A stretch of 64,000 bases of DNA from Capitella teleta (GCA_000328365.1 KB308980.1:47489-111488), one strand, 5' to 3'; positions 35,401-47,470 are shown, numbered from the stretch's first letter. Numbers and translations: made by a program. The notes: generated from the letters alone by a model not told the origin.

Positions 35401-38400
35401 TTGTCACATATAAATGGCCAAATGACAGAACGATTAAAGAAAAAAGCTTTTAATGTTAAAAGAGTGCTTCACTTTATCAAATAAACCCCGAGAACACAAA
35501 TGCAAAAGTAAGAATGAACAGAAGAAAGATCAGTACAAAATTTCAAACATCATAAGGATGGAAAACACTTTCAGTGGTCAAAGAGGGAAACATTATTGCT
35601 TACGAAACTTTTGAAGGAAAATCATGCAACATATCAACATTAGAAGGGTCAAGGCATGCTCTTTTAGCATTGACAATATTGCCTGCAGATGAGAAGACTC
35701 GCTCTGACGGAACGCTCGTGGCCTGTACACAAAGATATCTCCGAGATAAGGTTGATAGATGTGGAAGTTTGTCTTTGTTGCGGACTGACCGGTGCTTGTT
35801 CCGTCATCTGCTTGATTGTTGGGCAATTGATGCAAGAGAGGTGAATAAACTGCACCCAGGAGCACTTGCGAACAGCTTCTCCCAATCTCTGTTCTTTGCC
35901 TTGATCTGCTAGTATCTGCCGTCTTGATCTACACTGACATGAGCATAATGTAGGCCACATCTAGACCTACTCGTAGTCTGGTATTCGCCTGCGGCACAGG
36001 CTGCATGCATTATTCTCTGTGATGTCAGTCTCCTTAGTCCTTAGCTTCACCGCAATTGCAATCAGAGATAACAGTTTATTTAACGGCTTGCATGATTGTA
36101 TTTGTTCAAGACAAAAGTGGAAGGAAGCACTTTGAAATCAGCGACTCCCTTTGATTCGCGCGCGGCATTTCTGCTTTGCTATCGAAAAGGTGTGAAATGA
36201 CAAAGGATTAACGAAGCAAGCAAGGCGAGCGGGGAATCGACTCGCAAACAGTCAACACTATCCTTGATGAGCAGATACAGTAGAACTTTTCTATTGAGAG
36301 TTCATAATAGCCGGGGGTCATTTCTGCTCAGGGGACTAAATGTTTGGTTCATATTAACCGGAAGTTTGAACAATGCGGAGTTTGTAATATTCGATGAGCC
36401 TGCAATGTTAAAGAAGGGGATCTGACGGGCATCCCCAAAGTAATTCTATATAACCGCAAGTTTTATATATCCAAGTTCGTAATAGCGAGCTTTGACTGTA
36501 CTTGAATTAATCGAAGGTAATTTTATAATTTAATTATTTTATATTGTTTTAGTTTTTTATTATCAAAGTGTGATCAGTTGAGTGTTGATCTTATCTCGGT
36601 TGTAAATGATTACTTATTCGTTGTACTTTGATTGGAGCATAAAACACACATATTTTAATGGTTTATACATCCATCATGTAAACTCTTAACATCTTTGAGT
36701 TCTTGGTAACCTTTACCCTTCCTCCAAATACCAATGATTAAATTTAGTAATTATTATTCTCTCCTCCTATAGCAAGAACTGCTGGCAAGAGTGAATTCCA
36801 TTAACCAGGAGCACAAATTACTGCAGGTTAGCAAGGAAATATGAAATATATCTTTGTGGGTTAACCTTTCTCTCTCAGGGCAAACATGAGGACCTTCAAT
36901 CTGAATACACAAAACTTCAAGATCAGTACATGAAACTGGACGAAGACAGCAAGAAATCAGCTGCTCAACACGCTCTGGAGTTCAAACAGATGAAACAGGA
37001 GAAGGAGAATGAGATTGCACAATTGCAAGGTGAAATGCAAGCTGCTTGCAAGGGTCAATCCTGTCATGATCTTTTGTGTGCTTTAGACGTTATTGCAGAC
37101 ACCGGAAGGAAGAATGCAGACCTGCAGCAGAGATTACTGACGGCACAAACTGAACAAGCTGAGAATGAAGTGGGTGCTTTTTTTGTTGTATTTACACTGA
37201 GCAATTTATGAAATTATCATTTACTTAAATTTGTTATTGAAGTGTTTACGCAACCTGGGTCTTTTATCAGGTTTATATTTAGGTATAATTGACACTTATG
37301 AGGGATAATTACAGATATATCTTGAGTGACGTGCACTTATATTGGCGAGTCTTATATTTGGAGTGTTCAGATAATAGATTGATCTATAAACAAAGATTAC
37401 TTAATCATGCAACTGTATCAAAATCAAATATTGCTCGCTATTATATTTGTTTGTATGCAGTCAATGTTTAATAGTTGAGGTTATTTTGGTGTTGGCCATT
37501 GCTATGATTTTTGTGTGATCAATGCATATTTTTGTTTCTACTCACTTTTCATGGAAGCATGTCTCCCATTGCTTTGCAGAAAGTCTTGCTGTCTGATCAA
37601 GTCGACTTGCAATCACTGAGGTCTCAGATCTCTGACCTACAAAAGGTGTCTGTTTGACCTAATTAACAGTCCTTCCTCATTTCCCCCTTGCTTACATATT
37701 TCTGCTGAAAATCACCAAACAATTTGAAATATTCAGGCTGGGGTTTTAATGAAAGGACTTTTCTATGTCCATCGTTTTTCTTTGTTGCATGATTTCATTT
37801 ATGTGGATTGTGTACAAAATAATAATGATCGTAATGCTATTTTTCCTGTGTTAACCTACATTTCTGCCTGATGAATTTCTATATGATTCTCCTCATTCAC
37901 ATTTGTAATCGCTTATAACTATTTTGTTGTGTAACCTCACTGAGTTTAGTATACAGCACCATAATGCGACTAATTTCTTCATTTTTCATTTTAATTTGAT
38001 TCTCTTGTGATATTTGTTTGCTATAATCTACTGTTGAATCCTCTGCATTTTAAAATATTTGTAGAACCATAATTTCTAAAAAATATAAATTCGACAGTCC
38101 ATGTATTGGTGTCGGATGTTTCTCTATTTCCCCAGTAAGGCTGTAAACGTTTGAGTCTATCAAACAAGAGCGCTGTGGATTTTTCCCTGCATGCCTAACT
38201 TGTTACTTTCATTCCCTTAGGATTATGCGCATGCTGAACAACTCTTACACGAGCAAAAATTGAAACACGAGGATGACATCAAGATCTTCCAGCAAAACAA
38301 CCACAACCAAGACGTGAACAGAAATTATCAACAACCGAAAGAAAAATTACAGCAAGGGAGAGATAATTATCAACAACCCAAAGACAGCTATCAACAGCCT

Positions 38401-41400
38401 CAAGTTGAATATCAACAGCCCAAAGACAGCTATCAACAGCCCAAAGCTGAATATCAAAAAATAAATGACAACTCCCAGCTAGCGAATGATAATGATGCGG
38501 GGGAACCTGTGCAAAAAGACGGCTACAAACAGGAAGTAGACAGAGAAGCTGAGAAGAGACAGATTGACTATCAAGAAAGACAACAGCATCCAGAACAAGA
38601 CGACATTCCATTTGAACAGAAAAACAAATTTGTACGCAATCATAACGTTGACGGCAACGCTTTTGATCGCAGACGTTTAGTGCTGAAGGTGTGTGGGTGC
38701 CATTGTAGGATGTTTGTATAGTGCATGTTGCCTGTATGGGTGGCTGTTTTCTATAAGTTTCTTTTTCTCAGACATTTAATTAAGTTGTTTACTGATTTTT
38801 GTTTGGTTTTCATCTTCTGTTTTATGTCTATTAGAAGCTGCAAGATGGTGACCAAAAGTTGGTTCAGCCACAAGGACAACCAAACAAGCCGCAACAGCCG
38901 CAACAGCCGCAACAGCCGCAACAGCCGCAACAGCCGCAACAGCCGGATGTCATGCAGGTTCCAATTCCAGGTCAGTTGAATTGCTTGGAAAGAGAACGTT
39001 GAATATTTGGATTGTGATTGCAGACAACAAACATGCCGTTTATTTTGAACCCAGAACAGCCCAACCTGATAATTTGGGAGCCCAGCATCGGAATGAGGAA
39101 GCTGCAGCTATAGCCCCACCAGCTGATGGAGCTGCGGATGATGCAGCTCAAGAAAATGTGGTTGAAAAGGATCAAGTTGCCCCTCCTGATCTTAACTTGG
39201 TTAGTACTAGTTAGCTTTTATTGTGATTAACTGTTGGTAGTAACTTTTGTTTCGATTATTTTCTTTTAATATTTCCTGTCATCTCCTGATGATGTGGAAT
39301 TCTCTGTGTTTGTGTGTGGAAATTCTCTTGCAGTTTATTTTGATTTAGTTTTGTTTTAGATTACTGTGTACATACTTATACAAAAACTGTACATGGACAG
39401 TTTTTGATTTCTTCAAAATGTGACCTTCACTTTATAATTTTGGTGTATTCTGAACATAGCGTAGAATCTGTGGCACTTTTTATTTTGTTATCGGATCTTT
39501 CACAATTTGAGCAGTAGCTACAACGTACTACCAAATATATATATGCTTGTGAAAAATACAATGTTCAGCGTTTTTGTATTTCTGCAAGGGAATTTAAATC
39601 ACGTTTGTGGTGAATTTGATTTGTGTTTAACTGCTGATTATCTTGGAACATAATTTGACTTGCCTCAGAAGAAGGAAGATGATGAAAAAAAAGATGAAAA
39701 GAAGGAAGAAGCTGAACCAGAGGAGGTGAAAGAGGAGGTAAAATAGCACTTACTTCCTCCCCACCCCTCATCCCCTCCCTCTCCTTTTTCTGTCACCAAA
39801 CCAACTGTCTGTGTTTTATATTTCCCAATGTATCCGCAAATTCAACGAAGGAAGTCTGGTTTCAATGTACATTATGCACAATTTAATTAGTTTCTGATAT
39901 CTGTATATATTTGCCCCATCAAACTCCTCATCCTCTGTTAGCGAAATAATTATGCTTGAATTATCGGTAATTATGGAATTACAAAACTATTTTTCGGCCC
40001 ATTTTGTATGATATTTTGACTTCCTCTGTGAATTTAATGATGTGTAAATCTCTAATTAAACAGAGTGGACCAAAACCCTAATTAGTAGAACCTATAAAGA
40101 TTGATCAAATCAATTTCTCATCAGTTCTTCATGCTTTTAACATCTGTTCCATGCAGCATGTGTTTTCCTCTTCACTTCACATTCAAATGCTTTTGTCTGA
40201 CTAACGCTGAATTTCAATCTCTTATAAATATGGGATTTTAATGTATTCAGCATTTTTGTTTTATGGCTTACATGGTTATTGGGTAGAATACTGTGAATAT
40301 AATTTATGGTTATTTGAAAAAGAAAAAAAAAAAAAGAAAAAAAACCCACAGCTATTTCATATTGATTTTTCTTGAGGCGTACAAAATAGTCACATGACTG
40401 AATTATTTTATGCACGCTTTATGTATTTACATTATTTTTGCATTTAATGCTGTTCTAAGATATGCATTTAATAATTTTCTAAGATAAAATTACTTTCTGT
40501 ATTATTATATTTATTTATTATAATTATGTGATCCTCGCGCTGAAATTCGCACTAAGTCGCATTTTCACATTTTCAGGTTTAATAGCTGATACAAATCCAT
40601 TCAGTTTGATGCAAGAATTATCTATATCGGAACAGTAGTTCAAAAGTTACAGCCTGTTTACTGGTCGACCCCACACATAATCAAAGATGAGAAATTTGCG
40701 TTAAAAGGTTGGCAAAGATTCAAAATGAATCAACTGTCAATACAATAGGCTAAATTATATGCACAAAATTAAGATCTTATTGGTCACAGACTGGCGTGAT
40801 TCTTGTATGTGAAGAAATAGGAAATATTTTTCTCTATTGCGCCATCAAAACATGAAAATCAACATTTTAACCCATCTGACCTCTCAAGGTTTGTTTTTCT
40901 GGAAAATATAGCTCAGCAACTTATTGCGGGTTTCGGCCCGAGGGGTCACATGTGTGATATAATTATTAGATTTTCTAGATAAAATTTTTTAATAACGGTT
41001 GCTTTGCTTGTAGATCCTAACGATAAAGGAGATAATGGTGACTAATCAAACCATCATTACACACGATCACTTTTAGCCATCATATTATTACTACATTGCA
41101 TAATTACTACATTGTACAATAATTATTTACTGATTCTCTATTATTTACATTTTTGAATTAAGTAAAGTCCTCTAATTATGGTCTCATATATTTAGGTCAC
41201 CAAGCAATTATATGCCCCCATTTGGAATTCATCTGAAAATCCGAGGAATATTGTTCATGTTTTTGTTAACGTTCTTTCAGGGATCGGAAGAACGCATGCG
41301 AAAAGAACTGCTAGCGGAGGAAAAGAACGAAGAACCAGAAAGGTTTGCTTAAATCTTTATGAAATCTATTCAGAAATTTATTCCTCTCTGTGCAGAGTTC

Positions 41401-43511
41401 ATGAAGATTTTGTTCAGCAAAACCGACGCGCTGGTATTGCTGATGCACAAGGTGAAGTTCTTCTGTCGCTAATTATAATAATAATGCGCGATTATTTCAG
41501 TCGGGGATTCTCTGCAGGTCGTCCAGGCCCCAGTTGAAATTGACCAACAAGATCAGGTAGAACAATATTTCCAATATTTTTCACCGCTGAGAATTATTGT
41601 ACAATGAGAAATTTAGAGTTTTATAAAGTGAGTAAAAGAGCATGTGACCAATAACACTCTCAGGATGACCAGCGAATGGGTGACCAGCGTCCAGAACGCC
41701 CTGTGTTCCCCGTCCAGGGAGAGGACGGAGAGCGTGTTGACTTGGTCAAAAGTCGAGAAGAAGAGAAGAGGGAGGACGGCATGAGGGCGCCATGGCGACA
41801 AGCGGATGAACGCCCTGACCACAAAGCTCCTGTTGGAGTGAATGGCTTGGAGGCAAGAGGCGATATAACTGATTCACTCATCGGCTTCAATAACCTTTTT
41901 CAGCTCTTGTGTTAATCTTTGCTTTGTTTTCTCTATTCTTTTTCTTCATTAATCTGAGAATCTCTGCTAGAATTTTCTTGTATTATGTTTGTGACAATTG
42001 TGATAATTGCCTCATTGGTTGCTCTCTCATTAACATTTTCTGTCATTATCGCCATCATGTGAATTTTTCAATTTTTGGGATTTTACGCATGAATCAGTGA
42101 AAGCAAGTTTGTAGGTTTTAATAAGTTTCTTTTCTTTCTTTTGCAGAATGCTCCTGCCCCTGCTAGAGCCGGGCAGATAGCTGATGGTGAACCAGACATG
42201 TACAATGATGAACGCGATGAGGATGACCACAAGAACAATGGTCAGTATTAAAAAAATTACCCCAGTAAGTCAAATCAAGATCCGAAAATAAAGAATGCAC
42301 CCCCTAAAAGCATGTAATTAAGTACACATTTATAGATAATTTAGTGCTGCGCTGGAATGAACGAGAGGATTATGCATACGAGGCAGATCTTGATCTGAAG
42401 CCTCGTCACCGCGGATTTAATTAGGGTAACGTGTGTGATTAATTAGTCGCTTGCTACAGTCACATGCGTTTGTGTTGTTTAGCACTCTCTCTTTGAGCAC
42501 TGTAGACTTTGTTTGATCTTATCCTGTCTTATGCATTTCATGATATCTTAAGGTTCAGAGGATGAGTATGATGGTGAGTCCTTTCCCACCCCACTCTTAT
42601 CTCTCTCCATCTCTCCTCCCTCTTTTTCTATAATTTTCTGTGATCTTCTCTTCCTTTACATTTAACTGATAAGGCGATAACATTACATCCAAGTCAGGTC
42701 TGCGGCTGTTATAGACTCCGGGTCTCCTATCTCCGCTTTCTTTTTCCTTTTTCTTTTTTTTTCTTTATGGGTTTTGAAGTATTTAAAGGATTTAAGTTTA
42801 ATAATGATACTCATTATTCTGGTGTTAGGAGAATTGCGGTTGTGATAGTGTGAAACCCTGATAACTCGAGCACAGATTCCTCGAGCATTCATCTTCCTTG
42901 AGCACTTTCCAAATCAAATCTTTAAGCATCGCCCTGATCCCTCAAACACCCCTTCGTAGAAAAATCCATTTCCTCCAGCGGCAAGCATTCTTTTCGTCAC
43001 GACTCATCATTAACTGAGGAATAATATGCGCATAGTGAATGTTCTATCAGTTTTATGGTTAAAACAAGAGTAAAACACATGCTGGCATCTTTGATGAAGT
43101 CAATTAATTAAAAGCATTGTCTTCAAATGTTGGATAGGCAGGAAACCTGGAAAAAAAAACAACTCTAACTCAGTATAAAACTGGATCTTTTGGTGAGAAA
43201 TAATTAATCAATGATCTCTAAACTTCATTATCAAAAGTCTAAGAATTTGAACCCCCTGATTCGTCGAACCCCCTTTTCGTCAACGTATTGTTGCTCTTCC
43301 CTTCAGATTCGAGTTATCGAGGTTCCACTAATTCAGTTGGCCGAAGGCTGCAAGAATGCCTAATGAACCCCATGCAAATAGGATCGCTCTAATTAAATCC
43401 AGGCTTTTATTATTACTCGTTTATATTTCTGCAGATTTCGAGGCGAATGATATCCAGGCGGACAAAGATCCCAACCACTTCTATGAGGCTGAGGAGTTAA
43501 GAGCTAATTAG
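29473..43511 (+). CDS. GOLIM4: Golgi integral membrane protein 4 (GPP130)
   Basis: Type II Golgi protein that cycles through endosomes. Seventeen coding exons: 29473-29650, 34009-34083, 34654-34703, 36773-36826, 36879-37169, 37580-37645, 38221-38688, 38835-38970, 39024-39199, 39669-39737, 41281-41342, 41396-41451, 41501-41556, 41664-41852, 42147-42240, 42553-42573, 43435-43511. Phases agree and give 705 aa (human about 696). Residues about 11-30 are the single membrane segment (VQALAVVAVVGLAMYGFY). A coiled coil follows, with LQ/VVYEHKTRLEKSLQSEK across exons 1-2 very close to human. The lumenal part holds YQQPK and QQP repeats and an acidic tail ending HFYEAEELRAN. Exon 14 needs a GC donor (GAG/GCAAGA) or, alternatively, GT at 41838, which shortens it by five codons. 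Exon 16 is 21 nt. Another ATG lies two codons in. Confidence 0.9.
31822..32013 (+). repeat. 5' LTR of fossil B
   Basis: 192 bp, beginning TGTAGCG and ending CGCTATA, with a (CATCT)n stretch at the start and AATAAATCATATAG as a probable poly(A) signal region. It differs from the 3' LTR by a few substitutions and one short indel. Confidence 0.85.
33538..33740 (+). repeat. 3' LTR of fossil B
   Basis: 203 bp, preceded by a G-rich polypurine tract and followed by TTAA, the duplicated target. It matches the 5' LTR almost throughout. Confidence 0.85.
35009..36498. mobile_element. pogo-like DNA transposon in GOLIM4 intron 3
   Basis: The left end GTCAAAGCTCGTTATTACGA and the right end TTCGTAATAGCGAGCTTTGAC form imperfect inverted repeats next to TA. 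Subterminal parts also match (TTCGTAATA). No pogo transposase frame remains; a hAT fragment sits inside. A lone end of the same family lies at 25503-25546. Confidence 0.6.
35326..35800 (-). mobile_element. hAT transposase C-terminal fragment
   Basis: On the minus strand the segment reads TSVPSERVFSSAGNIVNAKR then LDPSNVDML, the dimerisation motif at the C-terminus of hAT transposases. It ends close to GGTGTGCAGCCCTA, a plausible hAT terminus (plus strand TAGGGCTGCACACC at 35326). The rest of the transposase was not found. Apparently inserted in the pogo-like element. Confidence 0.7.
40526..40951. mobile_element. MITE with about 30-bp inverted ends in GOLIM4 intron
   Basis: The left end ATGTGATCCTCGCGCTGAAA pairs with the reverse of the right end, ATGTGACCCCTCGGGCCGAA, and the match continues for about ten more bases. 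It is 426 bp long with no coding frame. The superfamily is unclear because no target duplication stands out. Confidence 0.6.
42846..43330. mobile_element. pogo-like MITE in the last GOLIM4 intron
   Basis: Ends TAGTGTGAAACCCTGATAAC and, reversed, TAGTGGAACCTCGATAACTC are imperfect inverted repeats of pogo/Tigger type. The interior has more ATTCGTCGAAC-type motifs and no transposase. Length is about 485 bp. Confidence 0.5.
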
Positions 43512-43983
43512 AGAGATGACGTCATTGGGATGACTATTCAAGTGACCTTATTATCCTTCTTCTGCTGACGCCAGCCTCCGCTTTATAACGAGTGAATGAT
43601 TTTATTACGTATGACAGCATTTGCACTTTTTCAGCTACTTAATTAATTCTCAAATCATTGGTAAACTAGATGTGCAAGAACATTCCGATGTCAGTCAAAT
43701 TATCATTGAATCTCATGTTAATAATTGATTACTAGCTCATGGCTCATGGAAATGTTTTTTTTAGGAATTTTTTTGTGTTTTCTCTCTGTAAGTTTAAGTG
43801 AAGATTTGTTTTGTTTTTCGGCAGATGAAAATTATGTTTGGTGTGTATATTATTGATCTGTAAATATATGCGTATATTTTGGTTAGAATGATTAATTATT
43901 GAACTATTTCTAGGCATATTTTCATTCCTGGAATAACCAATTTAATTGTACATTTTTCTTTTCTGTTGGGGAGAATATTTTTC

Positions 43984-43989
43984 AATAAA
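43984..43989 (+). other. Poly(A) signal of GOLIM4
   Basis: AATAAA lies about 475 bp after the stop codon in an AT-rich 3' untranslated region. Confidence 0.6.
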
Positions 43990-44134
43990 AATAACGTTTG
44001 GTACAACTGTGCAAATGTTTCTCATTTCATCATATTATTGAGACCACTTATCGTTTTCAATGAAATATGGTGGAAAAGCTGTGAAATGTGATGGAAACAG
44101 AAGAATCAACTTTCATATGACATAAAATACAGTT

Positions 44135-44140
44135 TATTTC
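44135..44140 (-). other. Poly(A) signal of the Pax gene
   Basis: TTTATT on the + strand gives AATAAA on the minus strand, which would make an 860-880 nt 3' untranslated region. It faces the GOLIM4 signal about 150 bp away. The assignment is inferred from position. Confidence 0.45.
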
Positions 44141-45001
44141 CATTTTGAACGCCTTGTACATCGAGGGACACGTTTTGGATAAAACGCTATTTTGGCTAAC
44201 AGCATCACATTTATCATACAATCACGCAGACTATCACAAACAAATCGAAAAATGAAAAAAATGAGACAAAAATCATTTGAGCTTTTTGGGTCGTGAGACG
44301 TATATAAGCCTTAATCCATTTTTTGGTGTTGAAAAAATTGATTATTCATTGAATACAAATAAAAAAAAGCACCACACATTCGCAAAAAAAAAAAAAAAAA
44401 AAAATACACACACAAGAAAAAGTTATTTTGATTATCGCCAATTAACAAATAAATTTGAACGCAAATTTTGAGATTTCTGTTGAAAGCAGTCCCCAGACAA
44501 TTGTGTAACAACTTGAACGAGCTAAAAAATAGCAAAATATTTCCTTTATCTGGGAGCTGCTTCGTAGCAAATGAAATAGCACCCTCTATAATGACTTAGA
44601 ATCCTTGAATATAATCGGGAAAAGAAACAAGAACATGACAATAATAAACAGATATCGCACAGGAAAAAAATACTGAAATAGATTAAAAAGTTATTCATAA
44701 AATCACAAAAAATCCAACAAACAACAACAAAACTGAGACAGCTTTGAATGACTAAAAAGAGAATAAGTTTGTTTTCTTTGAGACAGAAATAAATTTTATA
44801 AAGGAACCCTGCTCGGAGGAGACGCGGATTATGTGACCGAATATCGATATGACCGATGATATGATTTGAATCGTTCACTAATACTGCTAATAATTAGCTA
44901 ATTTTTGAACGCAGAATAAAAATTGCACAACGAATCCACTGACAGACATGGCACAATCGGGAAATTTCAACACGCACACATTTGAATATATTTTTGATTT
45001 C

Positions 45002-47430
45002 TCAGACGGAGATTTCGGTGCGGTTGAGGTCTTGTCGTTTGGGAGGTTCTGTGTTGTTATTCTCCAACTTGCTTCTCTTTGGGCACATCTCGTCTTGCTC
45101 AGCGCCGATGGACGATCGTTTAATACCCTGTTTGCCGTCGTTTTGACTGTCTTTAGACGCGACTTCCTCCGAGGAAGCCATCTTCTCCTTATTAACAGAC
45201 TCCATTCCCTGCATAATCTCAAACTCTCCCTTTGAGATCCACCTTCCGTCGCCCAACGGCACAATTTCAAACTCCCTCCCGTTCAACATCAGAATCTGAG
45301 ATGAAGACGTTTTAGTTGTCGGTTCCTCCAGTGGCGGCGCCAGGGGAAAAGCAGGGACCTTGAGAACACACTCCTTTGCCACACACGACACATCTGCCTC
45401 ATCTTTACCTTTATTCAGCTTAATCGGAGTTCCTTTACGCGGTTTACGGACCACGCCTTCAGAGGTAGCAGGGCTTTTTGGGGGAGGGGGGCTCACGGGG
45501 TCTGTGTCCTTCTGATCGCGAACCATCTGTTCAGCCAGCTTCTTGAACATATCCTGGTAGTGCTGAGTGAACTGTGAGCCATCTCCGTTGGCGTTCTCTT
45601 CCAATCGTGCTTTCTGCTTCTCAATTTCCTCTTCCTCGACATCAACGGGTTCCTTCTTGACTTGGACTTCGGCTCCCCCGTCCTGCTTCTGAACGAGGCG
45701 TGCCATATCCCTCAACATATCCTGTGCTGCTAACCCTGAAGTGGATGAGTTCTTGAGAACTTCCCCTTCTTCCAGATCATCGTCGTCATCATCCATCTGG
45801 AAGAGAAGATACTCAATGACCTGGTCAAAGAGGTGTTTGTCAGCTTACCTCATCCAGACTGCTGTCTCTGAATATGTCATAGCTCCCTGGTCTGCGATTA
45901 ATAAGAGACTTATCTCGAATGATGCGGTTGATGGAGCTGATTGACGGAATGTTCTTTTCACAGCAAATGTTGTCATCAAGGAGTCTACAACCGACAACAC
46001 AAAGATGTAATTGAAAAAAAGTGCGTTATGATTCATGATGTACAGTACATTATGATTTAGAATGACCAAAACACGTTATGATGTACTTTCAGAAAGTGCG
46101 TTCAGTCATTTGTCAATTGAAATACCGTTATGACTAATAACTTACCTCTGACGTATTTCCCAAGCGAACATTTGTGGATTCTCGATCTTGTATTGTCGGA
46201 CCCTGCTCACGACGTCCGGCGTTGTCACTTTGGGTTTGCTGCCTCCGATCTGCCCCGGATTGATGCTTCCAGTTTTCCGGTATCTGCGCAGCGAGAATGA
46301 AAAGGTACGTTATGATCCATTGCACACAAGCACCAACACTAAGAATTATATATTCTGAGCTCAAAAATCCCTAATGACGTCACAGATAAATTAAAAACTT
46401 CATGATTCCCGAATAGACAAGGAAGGAACTTCGAATTATCAATCGGATTATGAACACACTTGAGACAAGACTAGCACAAAGATGCACTGTTCAGAGTGCC
46501 CCATAAAAAGCCCGGGAAATACTAACCGATTGAGAATTTTACTGACACAGCCGTGAGAAACTTGCAGCTGGCGGCTGATTTCACACGGCCGTACACCCTG
46601 CAGGGCCAGCTGCAGGATTTGCACACGCAGATGCTCCGGGAGGGGCCGACCGTTGGTGAAAATCCGCCCGTATTGGTTGATATTTTTGCCTCCGACTGGA
46701 AATTAAAAAAGAACACTTTAGTGTATGTGTACAATAAGCGGGAGAGATAAGAGAACTCCCCAGTTCGCTCTACTTGTAGTACAAGCAATGAAGCGTGACT
46801 GGCAAGCGCAAAGAGTCGTCTGTGCCTCGATCGGCATAATGATGAGATAGCGATTTGGTTCCCGCAACAAGGGAATACGGGGGACCGTCTCAAAAACTGG
46901 CCAATAGTGGCTGATATCTCGGAATGGGAGAAATATTCCGGTGTACTGAAACACTGCGACACTACCTGTATAGCAGGGCTATTACATGTACATGTGTATT
47001 GTGAGTACCCACCACGGATGGTCCCCATCTCCTTCTTCCCGTCTCCATCCTCCGATCCATCCGATCCAGCATCCGACGGAGCTGTTGCCATGCCAACGTC
47101 CTCTCCATCCGAGGACGTTGATTTTGCTGGTTTCGGTGTTTTGGCTGACAGGTCAAGGACTTCCATGCCCTCGGAGGTTGAGCTGACCAGGACTGGAGTC
47201 GCGGCAGACGGTGAAGAAGCGGAGGACGTCATCGCAGGACGATAGAAGTGCATGAGCTGAGGGTATGGTTGAGGGACGACCAGGACTGGAGAGGGCACGA
47301 GGGCAGTCGCTCCGGACACGAGGAGGCCGGGAGCCGCGTTGGCCACCAGAGGAGAATTCTCTTGCGAATTTGCAGAGACGGCGGTCAGAGGTAACTCAGT
47401 GGATTTCTTCTTCAGTTGGGCATTCGCCAT
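45002..47430 (-). CDS. Paired-domain (Pax family) transcription factor without homeodomain
   Basis: Predicted nuclear DNA-binding regulator of 551 aa in five coding exons: 47430-47013, 46695-46527, 46283-46146, 45984-45849 and 45796-45002; all phases agree. Residues 1-139 form a Ser/Pro/Ala-rich N-terminal extension containing VLDLSAK, close to the PxDLS co-repressor (CtBP) motif. The paired domain spans about 140-265: [64 protein letters not shown] and [10 protein letters not shown]. Both helix-turn-helix halves are present. The last exon is acidic ([12 protein letters not shown]), has VKKEP (sumoylation consensus), [16 protein letters not shown] and a basic CPKRSKL. I see no octapeptide or homeodomain, and the last exon is intact to its stop. 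The NINQYGR start departs from the usual VNQLGGV, so I cannot assign it to a named Pax class. Confidence 0.9.
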
Positions 47431-47432
47431 GG

Positions 47433-47441
47433 TCAGTTCAT
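47433..47441 (-). promoter_or_regulatory. Two-codon upstream ORF before the Pax start
   Basis: In the leader, ATG AAC TGA ends two bases before the main start, whose context ACCATGG is strong. So short and close an upstream ORF could reduce or tune initiation at the main AUG. This is read directly; the effect is inferred. Confidence 0.5.
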
Positions 47442-47457
47442 GGCGATCTGGTCAATT

Positions 47458-47470
47458 CTGCTGAAATAAA
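47458..47470 (-). promoter_or_regulatory. Probable tandem 3' splice site in the Pax leader
   Basis: On the minus strand TTTATTTCAGCAG lies about 30 bases before the start codon. It implies at least one upstream non-coding exon. The CAGCAG doublet is a NAGNAG tandem acceptor. Confidence 0.5.

Noticed and set aside
45002-45849. Homeodomain in the last Pax exons
   Set aside because: No WFQNRR-type helix 3 or basic arm; the frame is open to its stop with low-complexity acidic sequence.
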